A DNA stretch of 8,098 nt from CAYMLL01 sp964390645 (GTDB lineage: Bacteria > Planctomycetota > UBA8108): the NCBI GenBank assembly GCA_964390645.1, contig CAYMLL010000326.1:1-8098 (forward strand), read 5' to 3'. The position numbers were made by a program, and so were the translations under genes. The notes below the pieces were generated by a model, which saw nothing but the letters and a program-made list of their open reading frames with translations, searched no databases and was not told where the DNA came from. Positions 1 through 6,412 of this stretch are shown piece by piece; within the stretch, counting starts at the first letter, position 1; the number at the start of each line of letters is the position of its first letter.

Positions 1-46
1 GGGGGTTGTCTTTTGGTTTTATTTTTTTGTCGTCCGCTCCTGGTAG
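1..46. other. T-rich anomalous window start, probable bad contig end
   Basis: The first ~46 bases contain runs of G and T (ggggg, tttt, a seven-T run) and differ sharply from the GC-rich coding sequence that follows. Codons in the frame of the next gene read L-T-A-V-T-P from position 47, as expected inside an IPT/TIG domain, but a TAG sits in frame at 44-46 just upstream. This looks like poor-quality or chimeric sequence at an assembly end rather than a real intergenic region. A true frameshift or a natural junction cannot be excluded. Confidence 0.5.
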
Positions 47-55
47 CTCACGGCG

Positions 56-952
56 GTGACGCCGCGGGCGGCGGTCCCGGGACGTGTTGACGTCGTCGTC
101 CAGACGCCCCGCGGCACCGCGATCGTTGCCAGTGGGTTCACCTACGACCCTCCGAACCTCCGCAACCTCGTGCGCGAGGGCGATGTCTGGGACTACCTCG
201 TCCCGACAGCTCCCGTGCCCGAGGACTGGAACGTGCCGGAGTTTCGTCCGCAGGACGAGGGATGGTCCTCGGGCCCGACCGGACTCGGCTACGGCGACGG
301 CGATGACGCGACGATTCTCGACAACGTCCAGGATCTGGCCCTCGCGGTCTACGCACGCCGTGACTTCACGTTCAACGGCAACGCAGACACCATCGAGTTC
401 CTGAGTTTTCGTATCCGCTACGACGACAGTTTCGTCGCCTATCTCAACGGCGTCGAGATAGCGCGTGCAAACCTCTTGGGCGATCCGCCCGCCTTCGACG
501 AGGCAGCGAGTGACCTCCATGAGATCACCACGGGACCCGGTGCCTTCGACGAGGACATCGACGTCGGCGACTTCCGCTCCGCCCTGCGCAACGGGCTCAA
601 CGTCCTCGCGGTCGAAGTCCACAACGCGAACCTCAATTCGAGCGACCTCTCGCTCTCCGCGGAGCTCGACTACTCCGCGCCGCAGCAGGCGGGACGGCTG
701 TTCGTCCGCGGCGACGTCGACGACAACGGACGCCACGACGTCACCGACGCCGTCCGCGTGCTTCTCGCCCAGGTCGGGCGAGCGGATCTGCCCTGCCCTG
801 AAGCCGCCGACATCGACGACAACGGAAGAGTCAACGTCGCGGACATCGTCACGCTCCTCGACTACGTCTTTCGCCAGGGCGACCCACCGAGCCCCCCCGT
901 GCTCGAGCCAGCGCTGGATCTGGACGACGATCAGCTCGACTGTCCGAACTAG
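56..952 (+). CDS. Dockerin type I repeat protein with IPT/TIG remnant, 5'-partial
   Basis: Probably the C-terminal part of a large secreted or cell-surface protein. Residues 1-32 look like the last strands of an IPT/TIG immunoglobulin-like domain (VDVVVQTP, then GFTYDP). Residues 43-207 resemble a beta-sandwich domain common in planctomycete surface proteins, with W-rich and GLGYGDGDD motifs near 70-84 and FVAYLNGVEIAR at 126-137. Residues 217-275 hold two dockerin-like calcium loops: D220, D222, N224, D231 and D252, D254, N256, D263, each followed by a helix. The GTG at 56 is only the first start codon after an in-frame TAG at 44-46. Codons 47-55 (L-T-A) still fit the TIG domain, so the true start lies upstream and no signal peptide is visible. 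Dockerins bind cohesins in cellulosomes, but in planctomycetes their partners are mostly unknown. The exact function is unknown; the dockerin call is firm. Confidence 0.8.
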   Translation: MTPRAAVPGRVDVVVQTPRGTAIVASGFTYDPPNLRNLVREGDVWDYLVPTAPVPEDWNVPEFRPQDEGWSSGPTGLGYGDGDDATILDNVQDLALAVYARRDFTFNGNADTIEFLSFRIRYDDSFVAYLNGVEIARANLLGDPPAFDEAASDLHEITTGPGAFDEDIDVGDFRSALRNGLNVLAVEVHNANLNSSDLSLSAELDYSAPQQAGRLFVRGDVDDNGRHDVTDAVRVLLAQVGRADLPCPEAADIDDNGRVNVADIVTLLDYVFRQGDPPSPPVLEPALDLDDDQLDCPN

Positions 953-975
953 CACGGTCCTGCAGCCTGCCGACG

Positions 976-1011
976 CTCCGTGACGGAAAGGGAGCCATCC
1001 CTCTCACGGAG
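976..1011 (+). terminator. Two-part hairpin after the dockerin gene, possible terminator
   Basis: Perfect 8-bp outer arms CTCCGTGA (976-983) and TCACGGAG (1004-1011) enclose an inner 5-bp stem AGGGA/TCCCT (989-993 and 998-1002) with a GCCA loop. It begins 23 nt after the dockerin stop codon. There is no downstream T tract, so it is not a textbook intrinsic terminator. It may act as one, or as an mRNA 3'-end stabiliser. Confidence 0.5.
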
Positions 1012-1017
1012 TCCGGT

Positions 1018-1023
1018 TATGAT
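1018..1023 (+). promoter_or_regulatory. Possible -10 element for the nitrilase gene
   Basis: TATGAT matches the TATAAT consensus at 5 of 6 positions and stands out in this GC-rich gap. It would start transcription about 25 nt before the nitrilase ATG. No convincing -35 box lies 16-18 nt upstream, where the hairpin sits, so this is weak evidence. Confidence 0.25.
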
Positions 1024-1055
1024 GACGGCCTCTGACCGCCACCGAGGGGGCTTGC

Positions 1056-2033
1056 ATGCGAGACATCCGTGTCGGCGTCGCTCAGTTCGAGGCTCGCGAC
1101 CGTGACAAATCGTTCAACCTCGAGCGCATCGACCACCTGACCGCACGGGCGGTGGCGGCGGGCGCGGAGGTCGTCAGCTTTCACGAGTGCTGCATCCCGG
1201 GCTACACGTTCCTCATGGAGCTGTCGCGCGCGGCGCTGGCCGCCCTCGCGGAGCCGGTGCCGGACGGGGCGAGCATTCGCGAGCTCCAGAGAATCGCTCG
1301 CCGCCACGATGTCGTCGTCGCCGCGGGGCTCATCGAGGTGGAGAACGACCGGTTCTTCAACACCTACGTCGTGATGGCGCCGGAGGGACTCGTCGCGAGG
1401 TTCCGCAAGATCCACCCCTTCGTCAGCCCTCACTTCAGCCCCGGTGACGAGCACATCGTCTTCGAGATGCTCGGCTGCAGGTGGGGCATCCTGATCTGCT
1501 ACGACAACAACCTGCCGGAAAACGTCCGCGTCACGGCACTCGAGGGTGCGGAGATCATCTTCATGCCACATGTGACGTGCGGCCTCGACTCACCGATGCC
1601 GGGACGTGGTCGGATCCCGAGGCAGCTCTGGGACGCACGAGAGAAGGATCCGGCGCCACTGCGGCTCGAATTCCAGGGCCCGAAGGCGCGTGGATGGCTG
1701 ATGCGGTGGCTTCCGTGCCGCGCGTACGAGAACGGCATCTACGCGCTCTTCACGAACATGGTCGGCGTCGATCACGACACGGTCAAGAGCGGCGCGTCGA
1801 TGATCATCGACCCCTTCGGCGAGATCGTCGTCGAGTGCACCGCTCTGGGCGACGAGGTCATCGTCGGCTGGCTCACCGCAGATCGGCCGGCACAGGCTTC
1901 GGGCCGTCGCTACCTGCGAGCGCGGCGCCCGGATCTCTACGGCAAGCTGGTCGAGCCACCGCCACCGGATCAGCCGTCCGTGACGCTTCCGGGCTGGAAG
2001 CTCACGCTCCCCGAGAGCGACGAGCCGACCTGA
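1056..2033 (+). CDS. Carbon-nitrogen hydrolase (nitrilase superfamily)
   Basis: A 325-residue enzyme predicted to hydrolyse a non-peptide C-N bond (amide, carbamoyl or nitrile) in the cytoplasm; there is no signal peptide. The fold starts with RVGVAQFEA (5-13). The catalytic triad is visible: Glu44 in SFHECC, Lys118 in RFRKIHPF and Cys148 in GILICYDN. RAYENGIYALFTN (222-234) is the conserved segment after the active site. Between Cys148 and RAYEN there is an extended region (about 175-215, with SPMPGRGRIPRQLW and EFQGPKARGW) longer than in compact members such as N-carbamoylputrescine amidase. The tail carries PPPP at 301-304. The ATG at 1056 has a GAGGGGG ribosome binding site (1044-1050). 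Nothing in the sequence fixes the substrate. A hairpin upstream and a 120-bp gap with a promoter candidate downstream suggest it is transcribed alone. Confidence 0.9.
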   Translation: MRDIRVGVAQFEARDRDKSFNLERIDHLTARAVAAGAEVVSFHECCIPGYTFLMELSRAALAALAEPVPDGASIRELQRIARRHDVVVAAGLIEVENDRFFNTYVVMAPEGLVARFRKIHPFVSPHFSPGDEHIVFEMLGCRWGILICYDNNLPENVRVTALEGAEIIFMPHVTCGLDSPMPGRGRIPRQLWDAREKDPAPLRLEFQGPKARGWLMRWLPCRAYENGIYALFTNMVGVDHDTVKSGASMIIDPFGEIVVECTALGDEVIVGWLTADRPAQASGRRYLRARRPDLYGKLVEPPPPDQPSVTLPGWKLTLPESDEPT

Positions 2034-2053
2034 CCGAGAAGCCGCAGCGCGTC

Positions 2054-2082
2054 TTGACAGCTGCCGGTCGCTCTCCGATGAT
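2054..2082 (+). promoter_or_regulatory. Sigma-70-like promoter candidate for the symporter/mptG operon
   Basis: A perfect -35 hexamer TTGACA (2054-2059), a 17-nt spacer and a -10-like GATGAT (2077-2082, 4 of 6 to consensus) lie in the 120-bp gap before the DUF3311 gene. Transcription would begin near 2089 and leave a leader of about 65 nt. It is the best promoter-like match I found, and it sits at the head of the five-gene run. It is inferred from sequence only. Confidence 0.45.
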
Positions 2083-2153
2083 CACCCCTCCCGAACCTGG
2101 CCCGTTTTCACGAACGATTCACCTCGGCACAGCCCTCACGGAGACATCTGCCC

Positions 2154-2402
2154 GTGAAGTACGTCGTCATCGGCTCGATCGTCCTCCTGGCGATCCTGCA
2201 TCACGATTCATGGTGGTGGGAAGCGAAGGAGCCCCTGGTCTTCGGCTTCGTCCCGATCGGACTGGCCTGGCACGCGTTGATCTCGCTGGCAGCCGCGGGC
2301 GTCGGCCTCGTCGCCGTGAAGACGTGCTGGCCGGATCACCTCGACGACGAGACGTCTTCCGACAATTCGGAACCCGCGAGATCCGAAGGGGAGGGCACAT
2401 AG
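2154..2402 (+). CDS. DUF3311 small membrane protein, symporter partner
   Basis: An 82-residue inner-membrane protein. A first membrane segment (about 3-15) leads into HHDSWWWE (16-23), then PLVFGFVPIGLAWH (27-40), then a second hydrophobic segment running to about 56, then a charged tail. The HHD-WWW and PLVFGF-P-GL-WH pattern is that of DUF3311 proteins, which are typically encoded next to sodium:solute symporters. A role as a small transporter subunit is inferred from that linkage. The start is GTG at 2154, supported by GGAG at 2140-2143. The stop TAG (2400-2402) directly abuts the ATG of the symporter, indicating translational coupling. The acidic, Ser-rich C-terminus (62-82) is probably disordered and overlaps the ribosome binding site of the next gene. 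Confidence 0.8.
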   Translation: MKYVVIGSIVLLAILHHDSWWWEAKEPLVFGFVPIGLAWHALISLAAAGVGLVAVKTCWPDHLDDETSSDNSEPARSEGEGT

Positions 2403-4124
2403 ATGTCGTTCGGGATCATCCTCGGATACCTCTTCCTGCTCCTCTTCCTCGGCCTCTTCGCCGGCCGACTCTTCAGGCGCACGTCGGGAGACTTCTTCCT
2501 CGCCAGCCGCGGAATCGGGCCGTTCATGCTGCTGATGTCAATCTTCGGCACGACGATGACGGCATTCGCGCTCATCGGTAGCACCGGCAAGACTTTCGAG
2601 CGCGGGATCGGTGTGTACGGACTGATGGCTTCCTGGTCAGGCATCGTGCACGCGGCCATATTCTTCCTCGTCGGTGCCAAGGTATGGGCCCTCGGAAAGA
2701 AGCACGGGTACGTCACTCAGCTGTCGTATTTCCGCGACCGCTACAAGTCGGATGCGCTAGTCCTGATCCTCTTCCCTCTCCTCGTGCTCTTCGTGATGCT
2801 CTACATTCTGATGGGCGTTATCGGCTCGGGACGCTTCATCGAGAACATCACGCCCGAGACCTTCGCGATGGCGGACTCGAGCGTCTCCGTTGTTTCCGAG
2901 CGCCCCGCCGATCTCGACATCAAGGAAGAGTGGAAGAACCGTCTGTCCTACGACGAGGCGAGCGGTGCGTTCATCGTCAAGGGCTCGCTCCACCCGAAGC
3001 GCTACGGCGTCTTCCGGACCTTCAGCAAGGACCCCGGCTGGATACACGCGAAGACCGGCACGGCGAGGAAGATCATCAACGCGGCGCCGCGAGGAGCGGT
3101 GACGGCTCCCGTCGGCATGGCGATCATCTGCATCGTCGTGCTCTTCTACGTCTTCTTCGGAGGCATGCGTGCGACCGCCTGGGCCAACACGATGCAGACG
3201 CTCGTGTTCATGGTCATGGGGATCGTCGCGTTCTGGGTCATCACGCGCGAACTCGGAGGTCCGGCAGCCGCCTCGAAGGCGCTCCTGGACAATCCGCGAG
3301 CCCTGGAGCCTTCGCGTATGCAGCGCGAGGGGCTCATCGGTCAGCTGCAGTTCCTGACCTACGTCTTCATACCCCTGTCCGTCGGCATGTTCCCGCACCT
3401 CTTCCAGCACTGGCTCACGGCGCGCAAGGCGAGCAACTTCAAGCTCACGGTCGTCGCCCACCCGATCTGCATCCTGATCACGTGGATCCCCTGCGTGCTG
3501 CTCGGTATGTGGGCGACCGGGGTTCTTCCCGAGGGAACTGCGCCGAACGCCGTCCTGGGCATGATGGTGGCACGCTACTCGGGTGAGGTTCTGGCGGGAC
3601 TCATCGGCGCCGGCGTCCTTGCAGCGATCATGTCGAGCATGGACTCGCAGTTCCTCTGCCTATCGAGCATCTTCACGAACGATATCGTGGCGCGATATGT
3701 CTCCAGGGAGAAGATCGACGACGGAAAACGTATCCTCTACGGCAGACTGTTCGTCATCGGTGTCGTGCTCGCGGCGTACTTGATCGGCTTGACAGACCCT
3801 GGCTCGGTATTCGACATGGGCGTCTGGTGCTTCACGGGCTTCGCGACCCTCTCGCCCGTCCTCTTCGCGTCGCTCTACTGGAAGCGCTGCAACAAGCAGG
3901 GCGCGATCGTGTCGGTGCTCGTCTCGGCCGTCCTGTGGCTCGGATTCCTGCCACGGGTCCTCGCTCAGAAGGAGACCGGCGAGGAGTTCCTGCTGGGCGG
4001 CGCCATGCCCGTCGCCCTGATGGTCCTGTCCTCGACCGCCGCCCTGGTGATCGCCACACTGGCAACGCCGCCTCCGGACAAGGAGACGGTCGACAAGTTC
4101 TTCGGCGAGCAGTCCACGGCTTGA
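2403..4124 (+). CDS. Sodium:solute symporter (SSS family) with large periplasmic-loop insertion
   Basis: A 573-residue polytopic inner-membrane transporter predicted to couple Na+ entry to uptake of an unidentified solute. SSS hallmarks are DFFLASRGIGPF (30-41), GTTMTAFALIGSTG (49-62) in the first core helix, FGGMRATAWANTMQ (252-265), FPHLFQHWLTARK (330-342) and AAIMSSMDSQFLCLSSIFTNDI (407-428), whose serines match the sodium-site region of the family. About twelve or thirteen membrane segments are apparent. Unusually, a hydrophilic stretch of about 90 residues (144-232, many Lys, Arg and Glu) lies between the fourth and fifth segments, predicted to be periplasmic. The start ATG abuts the DUF3311 stop and has an AAGGGGAGG-type ribosome binding site inside that gene. 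pabA follows after 10 nt. PanF (pantothenate) belongs to the same superfamily, but nothing here identifies the substrate. Confidence 0.9.
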   Translation: MSFGIILGYLFLLLFLGLFAGRLFRRTSGDFFLASRGIGPFMLLMSIFGTTMTAFALIGSTGKTFERGIGVYGLMASWSGIVHAAIFFLVGAKVWALGKKHGYVTQLSYFRDRYKSDALVLILFPLLVLFVMLYILMGVIGSGRFIENITPETFAMADSSVSVVSERPADLDIKEEWKNRLSYDEASGAFIVKGSLHPKRYGVFRTFSKDPGWIHAKTGTARKIINAAPRGAVTAPVGMAIICIVVLFYVFFGGMRATAWANTMQTLVFMVMGIVAFWVITRELGGPAAASKALLDNPRALEPSRMQREGLIGQLQFLTYVFIPLSVGMFPHLFQHWLTARKASNFKLTVVAHPICILITWIPCVLLGMWATGVLPEGTAPNAVLGMMVARYSGEVLAGLIGAGVLAAIMSSMDSQFLCLSSIFTNDIVARYVSREKIDDGKRILYGRLFVIGVVLAAYLIGLTDPGSVFDMGVWCFTGFATLSPVLFASLYWKRCNKQGAIVSVLVSAVLWLGFLPRVLAQKETGEEFLLGGAMPVALMVLSSTAALVIATLATPPPDKETVDKFFGEQSTA

Positions 4125-4134
4125 TTCCACCGCG

Positions 4135-4734
4135 ATGATCCTGCTGATCGACAACTACGACAGCTTCGTCCACAACCTCGCTCGCTACCTCGAGGAGCTC
4201 GGGCAGCCGACTCGTGTCGTCCGCAACGACGAGATCAGCGTCGACAGGGTACGCGAGCTCGCGCCCCAGAGCATCGTTCTGTCACCGGGACCTTGCGATC
4301 CGTCCAGGGCCGGCATCTGTGTCGACGTCGTGCGGCGGCTCGGCTCGCGGATTCCGATCCTCGGCGTCTGCCTCGGTCATCAGGCGATCGCTGAGGCCTA
4401 CGGAGCCCGCGTCGTTCGCGCAGCGCCGCGACACGGACGAACCTCCGAAGTGCTCCACGACGGGGTCGGCATCTTCGAGGACGTGCCGAGCCCTTTTGCC
4501 GCCGCGCGCTATCACTCGCTGCATGTTTCTCGCCATGGGCTGCCTGCCGAGATCGAGGTGACCGCTCGAACGCGCGACGGCAAGATCATGGGGCTGAGCC
4601 ACCGGGTCCATCCCGTCGTCGGTCTGCAGTTCCACCCCGAGAGCGTGCTGACGTCGCACGGGCACCGCCTGCTGGCGAACTTCCTGCGCTCGACCGGCGC
4701 CACGGTCCCTCTCTCCATCTCCGAGTCCGCGTGA
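4135..4734 (+). CDS. pabA: PabA/TrpG: glutamine amidotransferase of aminodeoxychorismate/anthranilate synthase
   Basis: A 199-residue class I glutamine amidotransferase that releases ammonia from glutamine for its chorismate-binding partner (PabB or TrpE, not in the window). It opens with MILLIDNYDSFVHNL and has SPGPCDPSRAGI (50-61) for the oxyanion region. The triad is Cys79 (GVCLGHQA), His167 and Glu169 (QFHPES). Full family length, no gaps. Sequence alone does not separate PabA from TrpG, and many bacteria use one protein for both. The PabA reading is favoured by position: two genes on is beta-RFAP synthase, which consumes p-aminobenzoate. The gene starts 10 nt after the symporter stop without a clear Shine-Dalgarno sequence, so it probably depends on coupling. 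The next gene starts 4 nt after its TGA. Confidence 0.9.
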   Translation: MILLIDNYDSFVHNLARYLEELGQPTRVVRNDEISVDRVRELAPQSIVLSPGPCDPSRAGICVDVVRRLGSRIPILGVCLGHQAIAEAYGARVVRAAPRHGRTSEVLHDGVGIFEDVPSPFAAARYHSLHVSRHGLPAEIEVTARTRDGKIMGLSHRVHPVVGLQFHPESVLTSHGHRLLANFLRSTGATVPLSISESA

Positions 4735-4738
4735 AGTC

Positions 4739-5362
4739 ATGCCTCCCGACGGTCGTCTCGTCCTCGAGGGCATCGTCACGACGATCGATCCTCACCCCTC
4801 GAGCGCCGAGCCGATCGATCGCGTCAACATCTCGCCGATGGGCCCACTCGTCGACGCGACGATGGAGACCCTGGTCCTGCGGCCGTACACGTCGTCGCGC
4901 ACCTACCGCAACCTCGCAGCGCACGGAGAAGGGGTCTTTCACGTGGTCGACGACGTCGAGCTGCTCGCACGGGCCGCCGTCGGCAAGATTTCGGCTCCCG
5001 TGAGATCCGCGCACGCGGTACGCGGCTTTCGCCTGCGGGACGCGTGCCGCGCCTACGAGTTTCGCGTCGTCTCCGTCGACGACAGCAGCGAGCGCACCAC
5101 GATCGAGACCCGCGTGGTGCATGTCGAGCGCATCCGCGACTTCTTCGGCTTCCATCGCGCCCGACACGCGGTTGTCGAGGCGGCGATTCTCGCCACGCGT
5201 ACCGAAATCCTGCCGATCGACCACATCCTGCGACAGCTCGACGAGCTCCGGATGCTCGTCGACAAGACCGGTGGAGAGAAGGAGCGCCGCGCATTCTCGT
5301 TGCTGCGCGAGCACGTCGAGGCGGCGGGCACGCGTCACCGATCCACGGACCGGGCACGATGA
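4739..5362 (+). CDS. DUF447 family protein, probable H4MPT-pathway accessory
   Basis: A 207-residue cytoplasmic protein recognised as DUF447, a family known mainly from methanogenic archaea and from bacteria with H4MPT-dependent C1 metabolism. Visible motifs are ISPMGPLVD (31-39), SRTYRNLAAHGEGVFHVVDD (53-72), VRGFRLRDACRAYEFRV (94-110) and DFFGFHRARHAVVEAAILATR (134-154), then a helical C-terminus. The central TYRNL-GEGVFHVVDD pattern resembles flavin-reductase-like split barrels, which suggests FMN binding; this is inference. The biochemical role is not established. Placement between pabA and mptG, 4 nt after the former and overlapping the latter by ATGA (5359-5362), argues for a role in making or using methanopterin. 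The ATG at 4739 gives a natural N-terminus but has no strong ribosome binding site. Confidence 0.85.
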   Translation: MPPDGRLVLEGIVTTIDPHPSSAEPIDRVNISPMGPLVDATMETLVLRPYTSSRTYRNLAAHGEGVFHVVDDVELLARAAVGKISAPVRSAHAVRGFRLRDACRAYEFRVVSVDDSSERTTIETRVVHVERIRDFFGFHRARHAVVEAAILATRTEILPIDHILRQLDELRMLVDKTGGEKERRAFSLLREHVEAAGTRHRSTDRAR

Positions 5363-6345
5363 GCGACGACGGCGAGATCACCTCCCGGATCGTCCGCGTC
5401 GAGACGGGCAGCCGACTGCACTTCGGGCTCTTCGACCCGCACGGCACATCAGGTCGCAAGTTCGGCGGCGCGGGTATGATGATAGAGACGCCGCCCGTCG
5501 TCACCGAGCTGCGTCGAGCTCGACCGCCCTACTCGAAGGCAGAGTGCGTCTCCATCGCGAACCGCACGGCGCGACTCGTCCAGAACCTGGCCACGGGACT
5601 CGAGCGCGACGACGACTGCTGCGTCGACGTGCGCTCCTGCCCGGACGAACATGTCGGCCTCGGCACCGGAACGCAGCTCGCCCTCGCGCTGACGGCCGGC
5701 TTCGCGCGACTTCACGACATCGACCCTGAACCCCGCGAGATCGTGTCTCTGAGCCGACGAGGCGAGCGTTCGGCGATCGGCACGCACGGCTTCGAGCACG
5801 GTGGGTTCCTCGTCGACGGTGGCAAGGCCCACCCACTGGAGATCTCCCCGCTCGTCGCGCGACACGAAGTCCCGGAGCTCTGGCGCGTTGTTCTGATCAA
5901 GGACCGGCTGCGCACGGGGATCTCGGGCGAGACGGAGCGCCGGTCCTTCCGCGAGCTCGGTCCGGTCGCCGACGACCATGTCGAGTCGCTCTGTCGCATC
6001 GCGCTCCTCGGGATGCTGCCGGCTCTCGCCAACGGAGACCTCGGCAGCTTCGGCGACGCACTCCACGACTTCGGACGCCGAGCGGGCGCTCCCTTCCGGG
6101 AGGCGCAGGGCGGCGTCTTCTCGAGCCCCGAGGCCGGAGAGGTGGCGGCGTTCCTGCGACGCGAGGGGATCCAGGGCGTCGGCCAGAGCTCGTGGGGACC
6201 TACGCTCTACGCGTTCACCGCGAACGAGAACCACGCCTGCTGGGTCCGACGCAAGCTGCGAGACCGCTTCGACATCGCCGCTCACCGGCTCGAGATCGCC
6301 GCACCGCGAAATCACGGCGCGACCTGCGAAAATCTCGAGCAGTAA
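5359..6345 (+). CDS. mptG: Beta-ribofuranosylaminobenzene 5'-phosphate synthase (MptG-like)
   Basis: A 328-residue GHMP-kinase-fold enzyme. The family joins p-aminobenzoate to PRPP with release of CO2 and pyrophosphate, giving beta-RFAP, the first committed intermediate of the methanopterin arm of H4MPT synthesis. Evidence: TGSRLHFGLFDPHG (16-29) and FGGAGMMIE (35-43) at the N-terminus; the glycine-rich CPDEHVGLGTGTQLALALTAG (94-114) equivalent to the GHMP nucleotide motif; SAIGTHGFEHGGFLVDGG (138-155); and a late GVGQSSWGPTLYAF (273-286) motif. Length matches archaeal and bacterial homologues. The frame is open much further upstream (to 5044), but the ATG at 5359 starts right before the conserved N-terminus and overlaps the DUF447 stop as ATGA. 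The enzyme needs pABA, which explains pabA in the same operon. Confidence 0.9.
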   Translation: MSDDGEITSRIVRVETGSRLHFGLFDPHGTSGRKFGGAGMMIETPPVVTELRRARPPYSKAECVSIANRTARLVQNLATGLERDDDCCVDVRSCPDEHVGLGTGTQLALALTAGFARLHDIDPEPREIVSLSRRGERSAIGTHGFEHGGFLVDGGKAHPLEISPLVARHEVPELWRVVLIKDRLRTGISGETERRSFRELGPVADDHVESLCRIALLGMLPALANGDLGSFGDALHDFGRRAGAPFREAQGGVFSSPEAGEVAAFLRREGIQGVGQSSWGPTLYAFTANENHACWVRRKLRDRFDIAAHRLEIAAPRNHGATCENLEQ

Positions 6346-6412
6346 AGACACTTGATCCTTCCCGCCGAAGAAGTACTGATGGACGAAACGGCCCCTTTCC
6401 CTGGAGTCTTCG

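Noticed and set aside
1481..2581. Open frame of 366 codons on the plus strand
   Set aside because: It overlaps the nitrilase, DUF3311 and symporter genes out of frame. The translation is low-complexity and rich in Arg, Gly and Ala, so it is a frame shadow.
3789..3814. TTGACA inside the symporter gene as an internal promoter
   Set aside because: The only AT-rich -10-like sequence is about 13 nt away, too close, and it lies in conserved coding sequence.
5044..5358. N-terminal extension of mptG
   Set aside because: The frame is open, but it overlaps the conserved DUF447 gene throughout, its translation is Arg-rich, and the family N-terminus begins right after the ATG at 5359.
6352..6379. Promoter for efpL (TTGATC, 16 nt, TACTGA)
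   Set aside because: The -10-like hexamer matches the consensus at only two positions. A promoter in the 67-bp gap is plausible but not supported by this match.
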